Positions 21,721-33,130 of a DNA stretch of 64,000 nt are shown here, one piece after another. Made by a program: the position numbers and the translations under genes. The number at the start of each line of letters is the position of its first letter. Positions within the stretch are counted from its first letter, which is position 1. The notes under the pieces were generated by a model. That model made no database searches, had not been told where the DNA came from, and saw only the letters and a list, made by a program, of their open reading frames with translations. Origin of the DNA: Gorsachius magnificus (Eukaryota > Chordata > Aves > Pelecaniformes > Ardeidae); assembly GCA_034008185.1 (NCBI GenBank), contig CM067082.1, positions 52,473,586 to 52,537,585 of the forward strand. Reading direction: 5' to 3'.

Positions 21721-24700
21721 GATGGAGCCTTCTTGTGCTGCCGTGACACTCTATGTGAAACTATGAGAACTGTGAGAAACTGCCATTAGCCCAAAGGAGA
21801 TGGTGATTGGATCCAGAGTTTGTAGTCAGGCCAAACGAATGTGATTTTCTAGGACGATCTATGGGATGGTGGATCTCCCTCATCCCAGAGAAATTAGGCT
21901 TTTGCTTGCAGGGCGGTTGTCACAGAGGGCGCAGAGGCTGAAGCATGGTACAGGGCTATTTTGTTAAGATCTGTTGTACGCTAGAGGAATTACTGTCTTG
22001 GTTCCTGTTTGATTCCCTCCCAAATGCCTCTAAGTTGCTGCAAACCCACACAAAAGACTTCTTGACTCTAGAAAAATGTGTGTCTGTGTTTAGGGTGTGT
22101 GCAGTTTGGGTGCTTCTGAGACTGTATTGCCCAGAGGTCACCTTTGGGCTAAGATGGGGGCAGTGTTTTTTGTTTGTGTCAGACTTGAGTGGGAAGAAAT
22201 ACATGAAAATAAACCAGAAATATGCTGTTTGCTACTGGGGTAGCTACACTGTGATGACCTATCTATCAAGGAATATTAAAGCTTGTGAGCTGCTTTCCAC
22301 CTCTCCATTCTGAAGGATGGTGCAGCCATCTGGGATGGTTAGGGAACCAGCATCAGGAGAGCTGAGCCCGTTGAGTCGGCAGCAACTTCTTCCCAGCCAC
22401 TATCTCTACAAAGGAAAGGGGCCCTTCTCTGGCCCTGGGTGGATGTGTGGCTTCACATGATGAGGAAAAAGGTCTCCTGAAAGAAATGGCAACTGTGGGC
22501 AGGTTGCAACACAGGAAGAGCTCATCCAGGCTGCCAAGAGGTTCCTGGGAAAAAAAGCTACCAGGGCTGGTGGACAGGCTGGATAAATTGTCCTGAGGCC
22601 TCCAGGCAGCCCTTGCCCACATCAGGCTTCCAGTTTTGCCCCATGCTGCTGAGGAATTAAAAGGTTGTCGTGAGCAGGTCACTTTTAGCACATTTTTCAT
22701 TCTGCCTTTCTTACCCTACAAAACAGTCTTGGCGCATCATGTGAAAACAGGTATCTCTAATGACAGCCTCGCAACTGGCACTAGTTATTTCACCTGTTGT
22801 TAGACACCCAAGATCAGCTAAAAATTTTCAGAAGAGAAACTAACATTTCTGACATCTGGTTTCCCATTCCACAGAATTTACTAAGCTGCTGTCTGAGCTT
22901 TGCACTCAAATTTAAGAGCAGAGCCTTTTTCCCTGGATGCTGTCATCAGACGATCCACTTCTAACATAACACATCCAAATCTCTCCAGGCCAAACTCTTC
23001 ATCCTTTTTTGGTGCCATCCCAGTAAGATCGCCTCTCTTTCTCTTAATGCAACTTCTTATACAGAGACCTCTGCACTTGCCACATGGAATGGTAGTTAGT
23101 TCGCCTAAAGAGCCCACAAACAGCCAAGTGACCCCCACCCGCAAACTTTTATTCCTTCCAGCACTCCCATGTCTGTAGTCGTCCTGGGCTCCCACGTTAT
23201 TATGAGTCTCTGTGAAAACTCTTGCCCAGCAAAGCAGGATGGCCAACTTTCCCCCAGGCAAACCTTCACAGCTATGTGTCAAAATCTTTTCCAGGCGAGA
23301 GCTGTGAGACAACACAGTGCCGCCAGCATCAGAAAGCTGAGGGAGGAGTTCTGGCAGAAGTTCATCATTTGGGGAAAGCAGTGATTTCCCACTGCTTTCC
23401 TATGGGGTGGGGATGATCTGGATGTGGACTGGGTTACGAGGTGATTTAGCCATGTTAGTCCTGGTATACTCTGCCGGTTTTCTTCCCCCACCAGCTGGGA
23501 TTGCCCAGGAGCCCTGGGTCAGTGTGGCCCCGGTGTGTCTCCAATGAGACAGCTGAGCATGGAAAGAACGCCTGCCTTGCACAAGGGCTCCTCGTGCCTT
23601 AAAAACCACAGCTTGGCCACCTTTGCTTTATTCCATCTTAATCGCCCGTAGCCTGAAGACAAAATGCTCTGCAAGAAGCCACTGAAAGTAAAAAGTCTGT
23701 GTCTTCTGCAGATCCTTTACATGCAGAAGGGTGTATTTTCATATTTCCTTCACCTTGGCCCTCTAGTTAGGTGTAAGATCTACCACCATAAATTTATGAC
23801 ATTGCTTGGAAAGCCAGTTGACAGACAAGGTCCTGCTGTGCTACTAAACATAAACATTTCACCTTCTTGTGTTAAGCCTTGGCTGGTTTTTTTTTTTTTT
23901 CATCAGTATTTTTTTTCCAAATGGGAATGCAAGCAGCTGAAGCCCAGCAAGAAAACATGAAAATAGATTTCTAGGAAAGTAACCGAAAGAGCTTTACCAG
24001 CAGGACAAGTTGCTTATCAAGAACTATTTTAGGAACGCGAGGAAATGAAACTTTGAAGAGAGAGTTCCAAGAGGGAAGATTTACTGAGGAGCTGAGGGTT
24101 CAAAGCAGGATGACAGCACGGCTATCAGGAAACCTTCCCTGCACCTGTTTCTCCACCAGCTGCCTAACCGTACACACACCCCCTTTTCAGCTGGCAGCTG
24201 AACGGCTGAGATCTGCATCCTCTTTTGTACTAATCCACTCCACCGTCTGTCTGGAAATGTTTGCCAGTCACCTCATCCCCCCCTCCTTCTCCTGAGCAGA
24301 GGCGTAAGATGCAGTTTCTGATTGTAATGCCCAGCTGTGCTCCAGAGACCTTGTATAAATCCAAGTCACGCTCTCAGAAAACAGGGTCGCAGCGTGCCTC
24401 AGTTTCCCGTCTGTACAAGGGAAATACGTTACAGCTTTCCTTCCTTCTTGTGTAAATTCTCTAGTGAGGCTTTGGCCTCCTTGGGCTGGGAGCTGCCTCT
24501 TTCAGAGGTCACGTCCAGCATTTAATGCCAAGGGAGCCCCACCTCACTTTCAGTTTACAGGTGCTGTTGTGCTTTAATGGTGCCTGAAGCATTTATTTTA
24601 TGGCCCATTGGTGCAAATTTACTGTAAATCAAAGCCCTTTTATGCATGGAGATTAAGCGTAGTCTTCCCTTGTGCCACTGCTTTGCACGGGGGCACTTTG

Positions 24701-26620
24701 CACAGGTCTCCTCCAAGCTGCATGGCTGAGTTGCTGGTTTCACGAGCAGGACTCTTGCCTTCCTCTGGCGCGCTCCTCCCCTGGAGAAGTGCCCTGAAAT
24801 TCTCGCTTGCTGTGCCAGATCCCAAGACCCCACAACATTGCATTTCTGTCCCTGTGCCGCAATGAGACAGCAGGAATGGGTGGCTTTGCTGGAGTCAGCA
24901 GAGCATCGTACAATGTCCTGGTTTTATGCATGGTTTTGGAGTCAGTTTAGGATGATGCAGCTGGACACTTCAGCACATAGGCATCAAAGTAGACTCACAT
25001 GCCCTTTTCATGTCAACAAGTGGTGCTACGTCTAAATGAGAGAAACTGAGAGCACTTCCCATTGAAGCTCCAGCTGAGCTCATCTCATTCCCCAGCTCTA
25101 CCCCAGACTGCACTGTTGGCTTGCACTGGCCACAGCACTGGACAGCCTTGCCCACTTCTCTGCCTTCCAGAAAAGGGGGTTGGTGGAGCAGACATGGCCT
25201 GATGGGCTTCTCGCCTGCAAGGCCGGGGCAGGGTGACACACCCTGGTGTTCCCTGGCAGGCAAATCCAGGAACATCTTCAGATGCTTTCCCCCACAGCTG
25301 CAGAGCAGCGGCTCAAGCTGCAGCATGGGGTGGACATGGTCAGCAAAGCCTCAGCTGGTAAATCTTCCTAAGCAAGCACGGCAGCAGATCCCGCCTGCGT
25401 CCCTTGCGGGGAAGCCGCATCTCCGATCTCACGCCGCCAACACACACAGGGCATGTGCTGTGCTGATGACAGATGCAAGGCAATGTAAATAACCCATGGC
25501 AGCCCAGCAGCCAGCTGCCATCTTGTCACGACTGGCGGTGCATGGGGGATATGAATAGGTCCTCGGGCACCTGCTCCCACAAAGACCAGGCTGGCTGTTT
25601 GAACGCTCTTCTTTGAGTGTTGCGCTTGCTTGCTCCTGGTGGACAAGTCCACGTTCGAAAAGGGTACCAGGTCCCAGGTAGCACCAGAGACGCTGAGATG
25701 GGGACATGGCGCATGGGAAGACACAAACCTCCCTGAGCTGTGGTGAGGAAGAGTGACCTTGTGGAGGAAGGAAGACCAACCTGGAGGCCCTGATGGGGTG
25801 TCCACTCCTCAGCCACAAGGCGGGGACACCAGCACATCTCTGCTTTGGGTGACGAGGACCTTGCGGAGACCTTTCTTTGAGGCACGGGCCTGTTGTTTTT
25901 GATGCCACATACCGCAGCAGGTGGAGAGGGTGGATTTGGCTCCCAGCTGAGCATGGCTCAGTGAGAGTGTCAAGGAAAAGACCAAGGAGACTTCTCTCAG
26001 AAAAGTGCTATCCTCCCCAAACTTGAACTATATCCATATATAATGATGGATTTCAAATAAAGGATGGACCATTTAGCATGTAGCTGAAGAGCCCATATCA
26101 AATTCTCAAGCTTCTTCTCCCTGACAATGAGCAAATTGGTTTTAATACATCTTATATATCAAGTTCATGACCTCCTTAAAGAAAATTATTCTTGTTTTAA
26201 CATCTGTGGCTGAAATGTCTTTAGTAGCATGTAACCAGTATTGAGGACAGAGATGACTCCACCACATTAAGCTCCACTTTACATCATTTCTTTTGCTCTT
26301 TTCCACCTGTGTCCTCCCTTTGCTCGCAGGCTTTGCCCTGGCTGTTGGTTACGGTAGGGATGGTACAGGCAGGAGGAGCAGCTGGTTGCAGAAGAGTGGC
26401 AAGACATGGGCTGTGTACTTGGAAACTTTGGTCAGATGAGTAATTTTTGGTACGAATGTCACTACAGTTTGCGGTAAACCGATGGAATTGTTGCTCCAGT
26501 CATTGTTATTGTTGTTATCTCAGGAGCACCTGGAGGATTCCTCCCAAGTCCCAGACCTTTTAAATGAGGGAGGGAGGTACAGGGAGTGTGCTACAAGAGC
26601 TTCTAGTATGAGTTATATGG
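21721..26620. other. Gene-free intergenic stretch
   Basis: Mixed-composition sequence without recognisable exons. Three overlapping minus-strand frames at 25368-25954 (up to 159 codons) show no domain and shadow each other. T-runs near 23887-23900 are simple repeats. I see no mobile element. Confidence 0.5.
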
Positions 26621-26639
26621 ATAGTGCACAGAAATTTGT

Positions 26640-26750
26640 ACCAGTTAGATGTGTATAGATATGTATGCACACACATTTTTTTGTGCATATGTATTTTATG
26701 TATGAGTGTGTGTATATATATAAAAATATATATACACATGTATGGATGTC
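26640..26750. repeat. TG/TA-rich microsatellite with a perfect 13-base hairpin
   Basis: Alternating purine-pyrimidine sequence. TGTGTATATATAT (26709-26721) pairs perfectly with ATATATATACACA (26726-26738) across an AAAA loop. It may extrude as a cruciform or adopt Z-DNA and is likely length-variable. It is not a transcription terminator; this is a eukaryotic genome. Confidence 0.85.
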
Positions 26751-26843
26751 TCCTACCACTGTACAGCCCTCTAGGAAGCAGCACTGTGTTCTCAGTGTCT
26801 GGCCACTGTGAACATGTTTTCAGTGTCTCCATTGCATTTACAG

Positions 26844-26853
26844 CCAAAAATGG
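26844..26853. promoter_or_regulatory. CArG box (SRF-type motif)
   Basis: CCAAAAATGG fits CC(A/T)6GG exactly. SRF controls cardiac and smooth-muscle genes, in keeping with the neighbouring gene, but one decamer in 64 kb is expected by chance. Confidence 0.25.
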
Positions 26854-28430
26854 GCATGCTGTGGACTCCCTAAACTTTGGGGCTCTCACAACCAGTCCCC
26901 CTATATCTGATGGCACCTCCAAAGGCTGGCAGTGGCTGATCTCTGCTTTGGGCCTCTTATTTGCCTGATCAGGCAGCTTGGCCTGACCTACAGCCTGTTC
27001 CAGGCACCACAGTGGTGTCTTTGATCACAGTGATGTCTTTGAGGCATCTTGTAAGCAGCGAGGTTGTGTTTCAGGCTGGAGAGGCAAACAGCACAGAGTG
27101 GATGTTATCATATCCTCTGTAGAAAACTCCTGGGAGAGTGAGACCAAGCCTCGAAGCTTTCACCCAACAAGCTTTGACCCCTTTGGAAAAGGCTGCCTTT
27201 TGCGTCTATCCTTCCACTTCTCTCAGCAAAAGGGCTAAGCCTATGCCAGTCCTGTGGCATCAGGGCACCATGCCACCCTGCTGCAGCCGCCCTGTGACAG
27301 CCTGGCGGGGTCGGTAGGCATTCGGGGCCAAGAGGAAACCCAGCACCTTTGCACATTGGAGCCGTTTACAATGACTTTTGTTGCTGATGGCGCATGTTTG
27401 GTTGTACTTGTTAAATCTTGTTAAACAGGAAACAGGTTTTGAGGCAAGAGGGTCCCTTAGAGTTCAAGCTCCTGCTTTCAAATGTTCTTACAAGATGCAC
27501 AATTGGCACCGACTTACAGGAAATATTTAATTGGAGTCGGAAGGTGCTGGCTCCACCGACCTTGTATTACATTCCTCTGCGTGCTCCTTTCACAATGATT
27601 TTCACCTATATCTTAAATCAGTGATTTATTTATACCAGCCAATGGTGACCTCAGCAGTGTTGAGGGGACAAGCGGACCATAGAGATGCAGTGACCAAAAG
27701 GGAGGAGCAAGCAGCAAGGAACAGTCTTATGAAGCAGAAGGGGCTGCCGCAAACCCAAGAGTGACATATTTATGAGTCCAGTATCGGTTGCCTGCACTGA
27801 TAAGCCACAGTCATTAAAGGAAGGAAAAGTCACCTTTGTGTATATAAAATATACAAGATTCATAGTCTGAAAAGACTCGACAGGAAAGCATTAGGTAAAT
27901 AAAGGATATCCCATAAAGCATAATGTGAAAATTAAATTACCTCATAAGGGAGGAAGGCTGTCTGTCCCAGCAGTGAAAGTGAGGAAAAATGAAATTCCTC
28001 TATCCCATCCCAAAGCTGATTTGGCTTCAGGGTTTTGGGTGGATCTAGACACATTGTTACTGATGTCTATAAAAAAAAACACATTAAAGCCCATTACATT
28101 GGTCTGGAAACGCTGCAGCTTCCCATAAATTTTCACTGTATGCTCACAAGGTGGTGAGGAGCATCCTATGCATTGCTGCTCACAGTGGCCAAATAACAGA
28201 AGTGCCATTTCAGGGGTGAGCTGGACTTTCAACATTATTTCCAGTTTTCAGGTCTCAACAGATTTTCTTTTCAACTAATTTTGGGAGCTGTACTTGTGAA
28301 ACACTTGGAAAAGTTTTCTTCCCTCTTCCCCGTACTTTTCTTTTCTGGTGAGTGAAAAATATCCAGGATCCATCTATTTTTGCCTTAACTGGTCAAAGCT
28401 GAGGAAATGTTGAAACATCAGGGAGAAGCA
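26854..28430. other. Gene-free intergenic stretch
   Basis: No repeats or exons recognised. Open frames are below 100 codons and lack domains. An A-run lies near 28070-28079. Confidence 0.5.
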
Positions 28431-28606
28431 AAAGGGGGGAAATTATTGCACTATCCAGCAAAAGAGATAATGGGGGAAAAAGAAAGGAGAAAGAGGAAAA
28501 GAAAAAGATAATCCAAAGATTAGATAAAAGATAAATCAAAATATAATCAAAGCTTTATAATAAAAACAAATTTTTAAAAAAAAATATCTTTTTTTTTTTT
28601 TTTTAG
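28430..28606 (+). repeat. Purine-rich low-complexity tract with four AGATAA words
   Basis: A long A/G-rich stretch ending in a run of T. AGATAA occurs at 28465-28470, 28506-28511, 28522-28527 and 28529-28534. In such A/G-rich sequence these words arise easily, so the GATA reading is weak. Still, GATA clusters near a GATA gene deserve a test. Confidence 0.6.
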
Positions 28607-31044
28607 ATTGAACAGTTTAATGAGTAAGTGCTCTGCTAGTGGTTGTCCCTGTGGAAGGCATGCACAGCCCCTGCCTTGCATACAGGTGGCTAACACATGA
28701 GCAATGTATAGCTTTGCAGCCTCAGCAGTGAGTCCGTGTGGATACAGCCCTCAGACCCTCCAAAGCTGTTAACTGAAAACCTCACTGATGCCCACGATCT
28801 TGGCACAGTGATTTGATCAGGGAGGAGATGATTTGAGCTGAATCAAGACAATCTCCTTTTTTATTGCAAACTTTGGTCCTGAAGACATGATCCCCACAGT
28901 GGTTAGGTAGATCTGAACAGCAGCTTGTAGCTACTATTAAGGTCAGATCTTTTTTTTTCCCCCAACAGAATTCACCGATTGACCTCTATTTAAAAATGTG
29001 GCTGTCTACTTTGGTGCTCTCTCTGCATGCAAAAAACCTGGGGGAAGCCACTTCCCTGATGTGCTGCAGGATTTTGGAAGGATAATGTAAGCAAAGAGCT
29101 CAGCACTAGTTCCTTGGGTCTCCGTTCCCTGGGACATGTGCCACTGTTGCTGATCCAACTGAAAACCATGTTCGACTTCTCCTGTACATCACACAAGCAA
29201 ATCAAGCCATTCTGGTGCCCAGGCAGGGGCCCAGGAAAGAGAGCGGCATTTATTCTTTCAACATAGCTTGCTTTTTGCCCTGGAGTTTGCATCAACGCAT
29301 CTACCGGCCCACTCTTCAGCTCCAGATCTTTACAGTCTGGGTCCCGTTGCTGCTATATCTCATTCTGCCTTGCCCCTCAGGCGCTGACAGTTTCCTCTCT
29401 AGAGCATCTCCAGCCCTTCAGGCCTCTGTGTCAGGCAAATGTACTGAGCATTAATATGGGTGACCACTAAGCAATGGAAGGGAAGCAAGCAAGTAGGCAA
29501 GAAACCTCTTCTGGGCAAACTGAATTGAATCAATGAGGGTGAAATTTAGTTATCTTTGCAGACCAGTAATCTAATGGCATGGCTTTTGCACATCAATACA
29601 GCCATTAAAGGGTCACCATAAACAGCTCTTCTCCCAGTTTTGAAACCTCCACATTGTAGACCCATGGTGTTAAACTTAGAAGTTTGTTTTTCAAGTCAAA
29701 ACAAACACAGGGCCTGGCTTTCTGCTCATGGCAATCGACATTGCCCCAGTGGCCTCCATTGACATGTTTTTTACCAGACAGGGCCCTCACTCTTCTGGAT
29801 CTGCCTTCTCCATTCAAGTGCATGGGAGGAAGTCCCTTATTTTTGTCACACTTCTTCAGATTCAAAGGTGCCTCTGAGCAGGGCAATCAATATCACAGCC
29901 AGGTTTACGCCTAGGAAACTGTGACTAAAGAAACAATAAACCACTGATTTTCTACCTCTGGAAATGCAGTTTAGTCCAACCCTGCCATCTTTATCCACAG
30001 CCCTTGGGGACATTTCTTTGTTTGTATGGGGGTTTACTTTCAAAACTCTGCATGTGGTCCCCCATTAGATAAATAAGGTGTGAATCAGAAGTGAGAAATG
30101 GGAGATCAGTTTTTGTGAGAAGCCTGCTAGACGAGGCAGCTTCATTTCATTTGATTTGGGATTTTTCTTTTATTCCCTCTTTCGCCCCTTGCTGGTGTCT
30201 CAGCTCCCTCTCTAATAAATAACTAGCCCACGTCACTAAACCGCTGCACATAACTCAGAGCAATTTGTTACTGTTGGCAATGTCTGTGCAGCGGGGGCCC
30301 AGGAACAGGCCAGCATGGAAGCAGCAATACCTCCCACTCTTCAGGACCATGATTTCTGCCTGATTAAAGAAGGGGTCATTGGTAGGACAATGCAGAGAAT
30401 GTCCCTTACAACTGCCTGCACACTAATTCTATGTGCTGCATGAGCCTCGCATGAGCTACTTTACCCAGGAGTATCTGTCAGGAGAAATCGGTCCTGGGAT
30501 ATCAACACTGCAGATGTGGCCGGACGTTAAAAAAATTAATACATATTCATAATCACCAAAACGCAATGAAAGTGTCTGAGCACTTTATATAGCCCTGGGC
30601 CCAGAGGATAGTTTAAAATACAGAAATTCCTCTAGAAACAATAATATAATAAATCCACTAGGCCTAAGGTCCTTCCAAAGGTAAGATCATAAACAGAGTC
30701 TCCAAACACTTGGTGAGGCTGTAACATTAAGTCATGTATGGTTTTAAAAAGAAATGAGAAAGGACTACATGTGTTTTCTCCCCTGACCCCCATCTGTCTG
30801 TCCTTCATGAACACTGAGCAGTGCAAACCTTCTCACGGCATGGTTATTTTGATGGTGCCCACCACAAAATAATTTGCTGGGACTCAAGCTGCAGGGAAAG
30901 AGGGATTTTCAGGGTCCTGCCTGGAACAGGATACCTCAGATGTCCTCTGTCTGCAAAAAAAAAGATGTCCTCTGTCTGTAGGGTTAGCTAAGGGCATGTG
31001 GTACTATGCAGATGGGGCACCTACTTTTCTTCTTCCTAGAAAGC
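28607..31044. other. Gene-free intergenic stretch
   Basis: Nothing recognisable except a 15-base duplication at 30939-30978, listed separately. An element-like complex block at about 30140-30300 keeps several CpGs but has no diagnostic motif. Confidence 0.5.
30939..30978 (+). repeat. 15-base direct repeat flanking an A-run
   Basis: GATGTCCTCTGTCTG occurs at 30939-30953 and exactly again at 30964-30978, separated by CAAAAAAAAA. The layout imitates a target-site duplication around a fully truncated poly(A) insertion. Slippage duplication is the simpler explanation. Confidence 0.85.
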
Positions 31045-31513
31045 TCATAGAATCATGGCATCATAGAATGCTTTGGGTTGGAAGGGACCTTTAGAGGTCA
31101 TCTAGTCCAACCACCCTGCAATGAGTAGGGACAACTTTAACCAGGTCAGGTTGCTCAGAGCCCTGTCCAACCTGGCCTTGAATGTTTCCAGGGATGGGGC
31201 ATCTACCACCTCTCTGGGCAACCCGCTCCAGTGTTTCACCACCCTCTTCATTATATCCAGTCTAAATCTACCCTCCTTTAGTTTAAAACCATTACCCCTT
31301 GTCCTGTCACAACAGGCCCTGCTAAAAAGTTTGGCCCCATCTTTCCTGTAGGCCCCCTTTAGGTACTGAAAGGCTGCAGTCAGGTGTCCTTGGAGCCTTC
31401 CCTCCTCCAGGCTGAAGAACCCCAACTCTCTCAGCCTTTCCTCACAGCAGAGGTGCTCCAGCCCTCAGATCATTTTTGTGGCCCTTCTCTGGACCCACTC
31501 CAACAGGTCCATG
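31045..31513 (-). mobile_element. CR1 LINE, 5'-truncated, minus orientation, long open ORF2 tail
   Basis: On the minus strand this carries the CR1 3' end (ATTCTATG units at 31045-31070 and the TTGGACTAGATGACCTC signature). It has a 107-codon open tail of ORF2 (31425-31102) with CCDRTRGNGFKLKEGRF, RVVKHWSGLPREVVDAPS and LETFKARLDRALSNL. Compared with the 18.4 kb copy, the segment between FRLDI and RVV is shorter by about seven residues, an in-frame loss. The sequence differs clearly from the 18.4 kb copy, so it belongs to another CR1 subfamily or age class. It is non-autonomous and inactive. Confidence 0.95.
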
Positions 31514-32930
31514 AGGGCTGAGGGAGGAGGAACAGCAGCTTCTGGTCTTTGGGAAAAAAAAAACCCCTCATCCTAGTATATGCCAGTTGCTCCAGCTTAG
31601 TGGGGTCTTTCTCATCTTCCCTTTGTCTACACACTCATGAGCATATTGTCTCTAATCCACCTTTCTCATTATAGCTGCCTTCCTTGAGAGCCCTTTTAGA
31701 TACCAAGACACTGAGGGAGGAAGCAGAGGGAACATGATTTCTATACACACTCCGATCGGTCGTTGCCAATTAGCTGGTCTCTGTGGATGTTGGTACTTGA
31801 ACCTGGAAACCTTGAGGCTTAATGGAAAAGCATCAAATGGAAGGTAAAAAAATAAGTCAGCAGAGCAACTGGAGGGAAACTGTGGTTTACCTGGGCTGCA
31901 ACATCTGGGCTCAGCAGCACCGGGTGCCAATGCTTTCCAATTTCAAAGTCATCTTATTTGTTTCTGTGGGGATTTGGGGGAAGTTTGTTATTCACTGTTG
32001 GTTTTGTGCTTTTTAACAAAGCACCTCTAGAAAGAGTATGCTTTCCACAAAGGTGTTGTTTAAGGTAATAATACAAGTGGGAAAATGGGAGATGTGGGAG
32101 AAGGCAAGGGAGAAGCAAAGCAGAAAGAAAATCTCCTTAGCTGCTCTCAGTCAAAAAACACTCGGTCTAGAGGGTGTGATGGGTTAAAAAAGAGAGGGCC
32201 TCCTGGAATTTTTCAAATGCATTTAATGGAAGACTATTTATTCTGGGGGAAAAAAAAAAAAACCTCTCATTTTTTTCTTGAAATATTATTTTGTCATTCA
32301 AGACCATGGGAGAGCCAAGTAAGGGAAAATACCAAACTCCCAGAGCTCTCATGCACAAGGCAGAAAGAACTATGGCAAATTGGGTTTTGGCTACGGCCAC
32401 ACTAATGACCAAAATAAAGGCCATAATTACCATCTTCCTAAGGGAGTTACAGGAGCCTTGTATAAAAGTCCCAAATTGCCCAGGACCCTCACTTAACAGC
32501 CTCTACTACTTACTCTTTGGCAGAACTGGGTTGCCCATTTCTGAGGAGGAAAATTCAACTTGGCAGAGGAGCACGATATAACTCAGGTTGGGGGAAAGGA
32601 AGGTGATTTGAGCTGCTTGGCTCCAAATGTGACAGGAGGCAGCAAATGGTAGATGAGGGAGCAAAGAGGAAGGCTGGGGGTGAAGAGGAGCCCAGAATCC
32701 CATGGCCCCACTCCACAGGCAAAAGAGTGGGTTTCTTGCCCCATATGCCACCACTTCGGCAGATTTCAGAAAGAGAAAAAGCATAAAAGGTGGCCATGCT
32801 GGTGATGGCATTGCCTGTCTCATCTGTGAGGGAGAACAACAGAAAGTGAGTCTCTTATCTTTGGCACCCAGCAGAAAGGTAAACTTAATAGCAGAAGGGA
32901 CCAGCAGAAGATATCTCTTTCTCTGTCCCT
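31514..32930. other. Gene-free intergenic stretch
   Basis: No recognisable exon or repeat beyond short A-runs (near 31553-31563 and 32250-32261). Open frames are near 100 codons or less and overlap on both strands. Confidence 0.5.
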
Positions 32931-32939
32931 TTTAAGATT

Positions 32940-33130
32940 TGCCTTGGTCAGTCGATGATTAATGCTAATATGCAGGTACCTCAAATAATGCACAAGGTTC
33001 AGATAGCCCCGCTGGTTACCAATTAATCGTTTAAAGGCAACAACAAACTATTCGTGAGAGATCGATATTAAACTAAAATTACTAGTTTTACTTGCACAAT
33101 TCACATTAGTGGCCTCTTATTGGGCAAAAG
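32940..33130. promoter_or_regulatory. Candidate conserved noncoding element, homeodomain/HNF1-like
   Basis: Complex AT-rich sequence with ATGATTAATGCTAATATGCA at 32955-32974, GGTTACCAATTAATCG at 33014-33029 (reminiscent of an HNF1 palindrome but imperfect) and ATCGATATTAAAC near 33062. Several CpGs are retained despite low GC. Reads like a developmental enhancer; not verified. Confidence 0.35.

Noticed and set aside
25368..25954. Three overlapping minus-strand frames of 142-159 codons
   Set aside because: Mutual shadows in different phases; none shows a protein signature.
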